10,613 nt of DNA, from NCBI GenBank assembly GCA_013153915.1, contig JAADDL010000125.1:1-10613 (forward strand). The letters run 5' to 3'. A model generated the notes under the pieces. It did no database searches. It was not told where the DNA came from and saw only the letters and a list, made by a program, of their open reading frames with translations. The stretch is from Campylobacterota bacterium (GTDB lineage Bacteria > Campylobacterota > Campylobacteria > Campylobacterales > JALSKU01). Shown in pieces: positions 6,983 through 10,613 of the stretch (the stretch's first letter is position 1; each line of letters begins with the position of its first letter). Both the position numbers and the translations under genes were made by a program.

Positions 6983-7621
6983 TTATAGGTTTTCATTATC
7001 TTCAGTACCAAATATCCTATCTCCAGCATCCCCGAGACCCGGCACGATATATCCTTTGTCGTTAAGTTTTTCATCGAGCGCCGCGGCGTAAATGTCGATT
7101 TGGGGATATTTTTCATGTACGGCTTTTATGCCCTCTGGTGCGGCGACAAGGCAGATAAAAGTGATATCCTTGACACCTTTTCCCATTAAAAAATCTATCG
7201 CGTTCAAAGCCGAACCTCCGGTCGCAAGCATAGGGTCTATAAGCAATACTTTGTTTTCAAGCGCTTGCATGGGTATCTTATCGTAGTAGCTTCTTGGTTT
7301 TAGCGTAACTTCGTCTCTATCCATTCCCAAAAAACCCACTTTGGAATTTGGCATCAATTTCATAAACGGATCCAAAAGCCCAAGCCCCGCCCTAAGGATA
7401 GTTACCAAAATAGGGTGGCTTTTTAATTTTTGAGCTTTGCTTACGCATATCGGGGTTTCGATAACGGTATCTTGTAATTCCAAATCTTTTGTAACTTCAT
7501 ATACCATCAAAAATCCTATCTCGTCAAGAAGCATTTTAAACTCGGGCATTTTTCTTTTTGAGTCTCTTAAAAGTGACATTTTATGGTCAATTAGAGGGTG
7601 GTTTAAGATGTGTGTTTTCAT
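6983..7621 (-). CDS. upp: Uracil phosphoribosyltransferase
   Basis: The protein makes UMP from uracil and PRPP in pyrimidine salvage. From the ATG at 7621 it is 212 residues, close to the usual 208-210, and begins MKTHILNHPLIDHKMSLLRD like other Upp proteins. The frame is open upstream to 7648, adding nine residues, but a GGAG six bases before 7621 marks the real start. Motifs include ILRAGLG (75-81), the PRPP loop LLIDPMLATGGSA (126-138), VAAPEG (159-164) and the uracil-contacting GYIVPGLGDAGDRIFGT (190-206). It is the first gene of the - strand operon and is divergent from the uracil transporter gene, a functional pairing that supports both assignments. Confidence 0.96.
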   Translation of the reverse strand: MKTHILNHPLIDHKMSLLRDSKRKMPEFKMLLDEIGFLMVYEVTKDLELQDTVIETPICVSKAQKLKSHPILVTILRAGLGLLDPFMKLMPNSKVGFLGMDRDEVTLKPRSYYDKIPMQALENKVLLIDPMLATGGSALNAIDFLMGKGVKDITFICLVAAPEGIKAVHEKYPQIDIYAAALDEKLNDKGYIVPGLGDAGDRIFGTEDNENL

Positions 7622-7627
7622 AACGGT

Positions 7628-7631
7628 CTCC
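7628..7631 (-). promoter_or_regulatory. Ribosome binding site that sets the upp start
   Basis: Read on the - strand, GGAG lies six bases before the ATG at 7621. Upstream in-frame ATG codons, including the one at 7633, have no comparable site, so the shorter 212-residue Upp is preferred. Confidence 0.6.
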
Positions 7632-7648
7632 ATAAAATAAATTGACAA

Positions 7649-7654
7649 ATTATC
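7649..7654 (-). promoter_or_regulatory. Possible -10 element for the upp operon
   Basis: On the - strand this reads GATAAT, one mismatch from TATAAT. It would start transcription near 7642, giving a leader of about 20 nt that carries the ribosome site. No good -35 is visible. The region is very A/T-rich, so chance matches are likely. Confidence 0.3.
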
Positions 7655-7700
7655 TCTAAAAATCGTTTACATATTGATAAAAATATAATATTTGATATTG

Positions 7701-7706
7701 TATAAT
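7701..7706 (+). promoter_or_regulatory. -10 element for uraA
   Basis: A perfect TATAAT precedes uraA by 33 nt, giving a likely transcription start near 7713. A -35-like TTGATA at 7674-7679 is 21 bp away, longer than ideal. Another TATAAT at 7684-7689 is a less well placed alternative. No uracil-responsive attenuator or hairpin is apparent in the short leader. Confidence 0.45.
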
Positions 7707-7728
7707 TTTTGGATTTAAAAATTTTTTT

Positions 7729-7734
7729 AAGGAG
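7729..7734 (+). promoter_or_regulatory. Ribosome binding site supporting the TTG start of uraA
   Basis: AAGGAG, a near-perfect Shine-Dalgarno sequence, lies five bases before TTG 7740-7742. It compensates for the non-ATG start codon and fixes the start. Confidence 0.75.
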
Positions 7735-7739
7735 TAGCC

Positions 7740-9008
7740 TTGAAACCCACCCAATATAACTTTCGATTGAAAGATTGGCTTATAGGTTTGCAATTTTTAT
7801 TTGTTGCATTCGGTGCTTTGGTGCTTGTTCCTATCTTGACCGGACTTGATAGCAATGTGGCGCTTTTTACGGCTGGTGTCGGTACATTGATATTTCAATT
7901 TATCAATAGAAAAAATGTTCCTCCGATTTTCCTTGCTTCGTCATTCGCTTTTATAGCTCCCATCATTTACGGAGTTCAAAAGTGGGGAATTGCGGGGACT
8001 CTAAGCGGACTTGTTGCCGCCGGTTTGGTGTATGTGGCTTTGAGTTTGCTGATTAGGATAAAAGGAAGCGGTTTTTTACATAAGCTACTGCCTCCTATCG
8101 TAGTAGGGCCGGTTATTATGACTATAGGTCTTATTTTGGCTCCGGTTGCGGTACATATGGCAAGCGGTCAGACGGGCGACGGAAAAGTCCAGCTCGTTCC
8201 TTTCGATACGGCGATAGTTATCTCTATGGTTTCGCTTATATCGACTATATTGGCAACGCTTTTGGGTAAAGGTTTTGTTAGGCTTTTACCTATATTGATA
8301 GGGGTTATAACGGGATATATAGCCGCACTTCTTTTCGGGATAGTTGATTTTACCCCTTTGATAAAAGCTCCTTTGTTTGCCGTGCCTCACTTTACATTCC
8401 CCGAGCTTAATTGGGAAGCTATCATCTATATACTACCCATAGCCATAGCGCCCGCCGTAGAGCATGTGGGGGATATTTTGGCTATTTCAAATGTCACGAA
8501 AGAGGATTATCTTAAAAATCCTGGACTTGAAAACACTCTTTTGGGCGACGGTATCGCGACAAGCGTGGCTTCGTTTTTAGGCGGACCTCCAAATACGACA
8601 TATTCGGAAGTTACCGGCGCCGTAACAATCACAAAAGCATACAATCCCGCCATCATGACTTGGGCGGCGATATTTGCTATCATATTGGCTTTTTTTAGTA
8701 AATTGGGCGGTTTTTTACAAACTATTCCCGTACCTGTTATGGGCGGTATATTGTTGTTGCTTTTCGGTATCATAGCTTCGGTAGGTATGGCGACTCTTGC
8801 AAATTCCAAGACCGATTTGAGCTGTCCGAGAAATATGATTATACTGTCTTTGATACTCGTTTTTGCCATAGGAGGCATGAGTTTTAATTTCGGAGGAGTA
8901 GGTTTTAGCGGTATAGGACTCGGTGCTATCGTGGGTATCGTTTTAAACCTTATTTTGCCTCAACCTAGAAAAGACGAGAGTATAAGCGAAGAGTTTTTGG
9001 ATATCTAA
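7740..9008 (+). CDS. uraA: Uracil permease, NCS2 family
   Basis: This 422-residue polytopic inner-membrane protein of the nucleobase:cation symporter-2 family most likely imports uracil with protons. The N-terminal FRLKDWLIGLQFLFVAFGALVLVP, the paired unwound segments typical of the 7+7 inverted repeat, and the core motifs EHVGD (241-245), NPGLENTLLGDGIATS (260-275) and GGPPNTTYSEVTGAV (281-295) are clear. E241 and E290 line up with the uracil-contacting glutamates of E. coli UraA. The position equivalent to its H245 is D245 here, a form I recall in Gram-positive PyrP-type permeases. The start is TTG, backed by an ideal ribosome site. It is divergent from upp and probably co-transcribed with the AEC transporter 17 nt downstream. 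Xanthine or other base specificity is less likely given the upp neighbour. Confidence 0.93.
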   Translation: MKPTQYNFRLKDWLIGLQFLFVAFGALVLVPILTGLDSNVALFTAGVGTLIFQFINRKNVPPIFLASSFAFIAPIIYGVQKWGIAGTLSGLVAAGLVYVALSLLIRIKGSGFLHKLLPPIVVGPVIMTIGLILAPVAVHMASGQTGDGKVQLVPFDTAIVISMVSLISTILATLLGKGFVRLLPILIGVITGYIAALLFGIVDFTPLIKAPLFAVPHFTFPELNWEAIIYILPIAIAPAVEHVGDILAISNVTKEDYLKNPGLENTLLGDGIATSVASFLGGPPNTTYSEVTGAVTITKAYNPAIMTWAAIFAIILAFFSKLGGFLQTIPVPVMGGILLLLFGIIASVGMATLANSKTDLSCPRNMIILSLILVFAIGGMSFNFGGVGFSGIGLGAIVGIVLNLILPQPRKDESISEEFLDI

Positions 9009-9025
9009 GGATATACTCTTTTTTT
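8977..9025 (+). terminator. Possible weak terminator or attenuator between uraA and the AEC gene
   Basis: AGAGTATA (8977-8984) is perfectly complementary to TATACTCT (9012-9019), which is followed by six T residues (9020-9025) reaching the next start codon. The stem is A/T-rich with a 27-nt loop. A competing small hairpin, ATATC (9001-9005) with GATAT (9010-9014), shares bases with it. This would at most reduce read-through. Confidence 0.3.
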
Positions 9026-9931
9026 ATGCAAAATATTCTTGTCATAGTGATTTCCTTTGTTGCGGGGTTGCTTTTAAGATTTGTCAATCTTAAAGGCTTC
9101 AACCTCGCAAAATTTTTAAATATCGCTATCGTCTATGTCTCTTTGCCCTCTTTAATATTACTACAAATTCCGACTCTTGAGATATCTCATAAAGCGCTTA
9201 TTCCCGTGGCTATGGCTTGGGTAATGACCGCCGTGACGGCAAGTTTGATACTTGTTTTATCTAAAGTTTACTCTTTTAAACCGAAAGAGACGGGAAGTTT
9301 GCTTTTGGTAGGGGTGCTTGGCAACACCTCTTTTTTGGGTGTTCCTTTGATAGAGCTTTTTTACGGCAAAGATTATACCGTTTACGCACTTTTGTATGAT
9401 CAGCTCGGTTCTTTTATCATTCTTGCCACATACGGGTCGGTGGTTATTGCCTATTATGGAGAAGATGCGAAAGTCGATATAAAACATATCATAAGAAAAG
9501 TTATAGCATTTCCCCCTTTTGTTTCGCTTGTTGTAGCTTTTGCGTTAAGAGGCGTGCAATATCCTGAGACTGTTTTGTATTTACTAAAGATATTGAGTTC
9601 GACTCTGATACCTTTTGCGCTTATTAGCGTCGGATATAGGCTAAGATTTAGCGTTCCTTTGGACGAGAGAAAGCCGTTGTATAGTGCGATATTCGTAAAA
9701 ACGGTATTTGCGCCCCTTGTCGCTATCGCACTTTGTTTGATGTTTAGCGACTTTGATACGGTTGCAAAAGTATCGGTGCTTGAAGCGGGTATGGGACCTA
9801 TGATAACGGCGGCTATTATGGCTAATTTAGCCGGATTGTCTCCAAGATTGACAAATGCCGTAACGGGTTACGGCATACTGTTTTCTTTTGTTACATTGCC
9901 TATATTTTATCTTATTATAGATAGATTATAG
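9026..9931 (+). CDS. AEC (auxin efflux carrier) family transporter
   Basis: This 301-residue, almost wholly hydrophobic protein has about ten membrane helices and belongs to the AEC/Mem_trans family of bacterial carriers, whose known members move organic acids such as malate or malonate. Family marks are GNTSFLGVPL (99-108), YDQLGSF (124-130), SSTLIPFALISVGYRL (191-206) with the mid-helix proline, and EAGMGPMITAAIMANLAGLS (253-272). Substrate cannot be read from the sequence. It follows uraA by 17 nt on the same strand, but the only purine-rich site (AAGG at 9007-9010) is 15 nt before the ATG and a T-run fills the space, so initiation may be weak. Its TAG stop overlaps the stop of the convergent cyclophilin gene. 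Confidence 0.9.
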   Translation: MQNILVIVISFVAGLLLRFVNLKGFNLAKFLNIAIVYVSLPSLILLQIPTLEISHKALIPVAMAWVMTAVTASLILVLSKVYSFKPKETGSLLLVGVLGNTSFLGVPLIELFYGKDYTVYALLYDQLGSFIILATYGSVVIAYYGEDAKVDIKHIIRKVIAFPPFVSLVVAFALRGVQYPETVLYLLKILSSTLIPFALISVGYRLRFSVPLDERKPLYSAIFVKTVFAPLVAIALCLMFSDFDTVAKVSVLEAGMGPMITAAIMANLAGLSPRLTNAVTGYGILFSFVTLPIFYLIIDRL

Positions 9932-10417
9932 ACTCTCTTTTATCTCTATGCTTTTTATTTTGTCGCCTTGTTTTAGGGAGTCTAAGACCTTAAAACTCTC
10001 TTCGTCGTCTTTTTCTATCTCTCCAAAAACCGTATGGACTCCGTCAAGGTGAGGTTGTGGCTCAAAACAGATGAAAAATTGACTTCCGCCCGTGTCTTTG
10101 CCGGCGTGAGCCATAGATAAAGAGCCTCTTTGATGAGTGTGGGTATTTTTATCGCACTCGCAAGCTATGCTCCATCCCGGACCGCCCGTACCCGTACCGT
10201 GAGGACAACCGCCTTGGGCTACAAAGCCGGGGATGACTCTATGAAAGTTTAAATCGTTATAAAATCCCTCTTTAGCCAATGTAGCGAAGTTTGCCACCGT
10301 ATTTGGCGTCTCTTCGGGAAAAAGTTTTATCTTTATATCGCCTTTTTCGGTATGTATGACGGCGTATTGAAACTTGTTTAATTCATCTTTTGTATAATCG
10401 TATGTTTTTAATGACAT
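9926..10417 (-). CDS. Cyclophilin-type peptidyl-prolyl cis-trans isomerase
   Basis: This 163-residue protein is a cyclophilin (PpiB-like) that speeds cis-trans isomerisation of proline peptide bonds in folding proteins. No signal peptide is present, so it should be cytoplasmic. The active-site signature NFHRVIPGFVAQGG (57-70) supplies the catalytic arginine R60, F65 and Q68; SMAHAGKDTGGSQFFICF (101-118) and HLDGVHTVFG (123-132) complete the fold. The position of the cyclosporin-contacting tryptophan of human CypA is H123, and such replacement is common in bacterial cyclophilins with low drug sensitivity. An AAAGGA ribosome site lies about eight bases before the ATG. It begins 22 nt after tRNA-Pro on the same strand and may share its transcript. 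It ends by overlapping the stop of the convergent AEC gene by 6 nt. Confidence 0.94.
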   Translation of the reverse strand: MSLKTYDYTKDELNKFQYAVIHTEKGDIKIKLFPEETPNTVANFATLAKEGFYNDLNFHRVIPGFVAQGGCPHGTGTGGPGWSIACECDKNTHTHQRGSLSMAHAGKDTGGSQFFICFEPQPHLDGVHTVFGEIEKDDEESFKVLDSLKQGDKIKSIEIKESL

Positions 10418-10439
10418 ATATGGTTTCCTTTGAAAAAAG

Positions 10440-10516
10440 TGGTCGGAACGACTGGATTTGAACCAGCGACCTCACCCACCCCAAGGGTGTGCGCTACCAG
10501 GCTGCGCTACGCTCCG
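10440..10516 (-). tRNA. tRNA-Pro (anticodon GGG)
   Basis: On the - strand the acceptor stem is CGGAGCG with CGTTCCG (one G-T pair), then discriminator A and an encoded CCA (10442-10440). The D stem is GCGC/GCGC around AGCCTGGTA. The anticodon stem CACCC/GGGTG closes the loop TTGGGGT with anticodon GGG, and the T stem GCTGG/CCAGT (one G-T pair) closes TTCAAAT. It decodes CCC and CCU. Position 38 is U, a potential TruA pseudouridylation site. The 5' ten bases overlap the end of truA. Confidence 0.96.
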
Positions 10517-10613
10517 TATTTTATCTTGCTTAGATATAACCCTTCAGCGGGCGCCAAAGAGGTTGAAAATATATCTTTTTTTTGAAGTTGTAATTTTAAC
10601 TCATTTTTGCTTA
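10507..10613 (-). CDS. truA: tRNA pseudouridine synthase TruA, C-terminal fragment at the window edge
   Basis: Only the last 34 complete codons are in the window; the gene continues beyond 10613. The encoded tail ends STSLAPAEGLYLSKIKYGA. The block APAEGLYLxxIxY matches the conserved C-terminal end of TruA (E. coli AKAEGLYLVAVDY), the synthase that makes pseudouridine at positions 38-40 of tRNA anticodon arms. The stop is TAG at 10509-10507, which lies inside tRNA-Pro at bases 8-10 of the tRNA, so the two genes overlap by 10 nt. No convincing separate promoter for the tRNA is seen in this stretch, so the two are probably on one transcript. The assignment rests on a short tail and is moderately secure. 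Confidence 0.72.
   Translation of the reverse strand, partial: SKNELKLQLQKKDIFSTSLAPAEGLYLSKIKYGA

Noticed and set aside
7642..7647. Perfect TTGACA on the + strand upstream of uraA as a -35 box
   Set aside because: No acceptable -10 lies 16-18 bp downstream, and it is too far from the TATAAT at 7701-7706; it is probably chance.
8507..8878. 123-residue open frame on the - strand inside uraA
   Set aside because: It is antisense to the most conserved core of uraA, has no recognisable domain or ribosome site, and its sequence is what the reverse of uraA codons gives.
1..10613. CRISPR array, insertion sequence or prophage element
   Set aside because: No regularly spaced repeats, terminal inverted repeats, transposase or phage-type frames were seen on either strand.

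Overview
The window looks like chromosomal DNA of a low-GC member of the Campylobacterota (Sulfurimonas/Sulfurovum-like; genus not certain). The reasons are the A/T-rich composition with runs of lysine and ATA codons, promoters with a clear TATAAT-type -10 but poor -35, an Aer/CetB-type stand-alone PAS protein, and tightly packed short operons. Almost all of it is core metabolism and RNA genes. The one large gene I cannot assign is the first.

Left part (1-3597, + strand): a tRNA-Ser(GCU) lacking only its first base is followed by a small hairpin. Next comes a gene of unknown function whose own promoter and ribosome site place its start at about 253, giving a 602-residue protein with two membrane helices and a large cysteine-containing extracytoplasmic part. 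It is followed by a DUF455 ferritin-like di-iron protein and a soluble Aer-like PAS protein.

Middle (3598-7621, - strand): a tight operon read right to left, upp - argD - TolC-like gene - midA-like methyltransferase. Junctions are 11 nt, a 10-nt overlap and 0 nt. It starts from a 118-bp region shared with the divergent uraA. upp and uraA together form a uracil salvage pair: uptake through UraA, then conversion to UMP by Upp.

Right part (7740-10613): uraA and an AEC-family transporter run on the + strand with 17 nt between them, and a weak hairpin plus T-run lies in that junction. Converging on them from the right edge is the - strand series truA (C-terminal end only) - tRNA-Pro(GGG) - cyclophilin peptidyl-prolyl isomerase. 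The truA reading frame ends inside the tRNA: its UAG stop is made of tRNA bases U8-A9-G10, so the message and the tRNA share 10 nt. Both convergent gene pairs (PAS/midA and AEC/cyclophilin) meet with no spacer at all.

I see no CRISPR array, insertion sequence, phage gene or integrase. The observations most worth following are the truA/tRNA-Pro overlap and the unassigned two-helix membrane protein beside tRNA-Ser.
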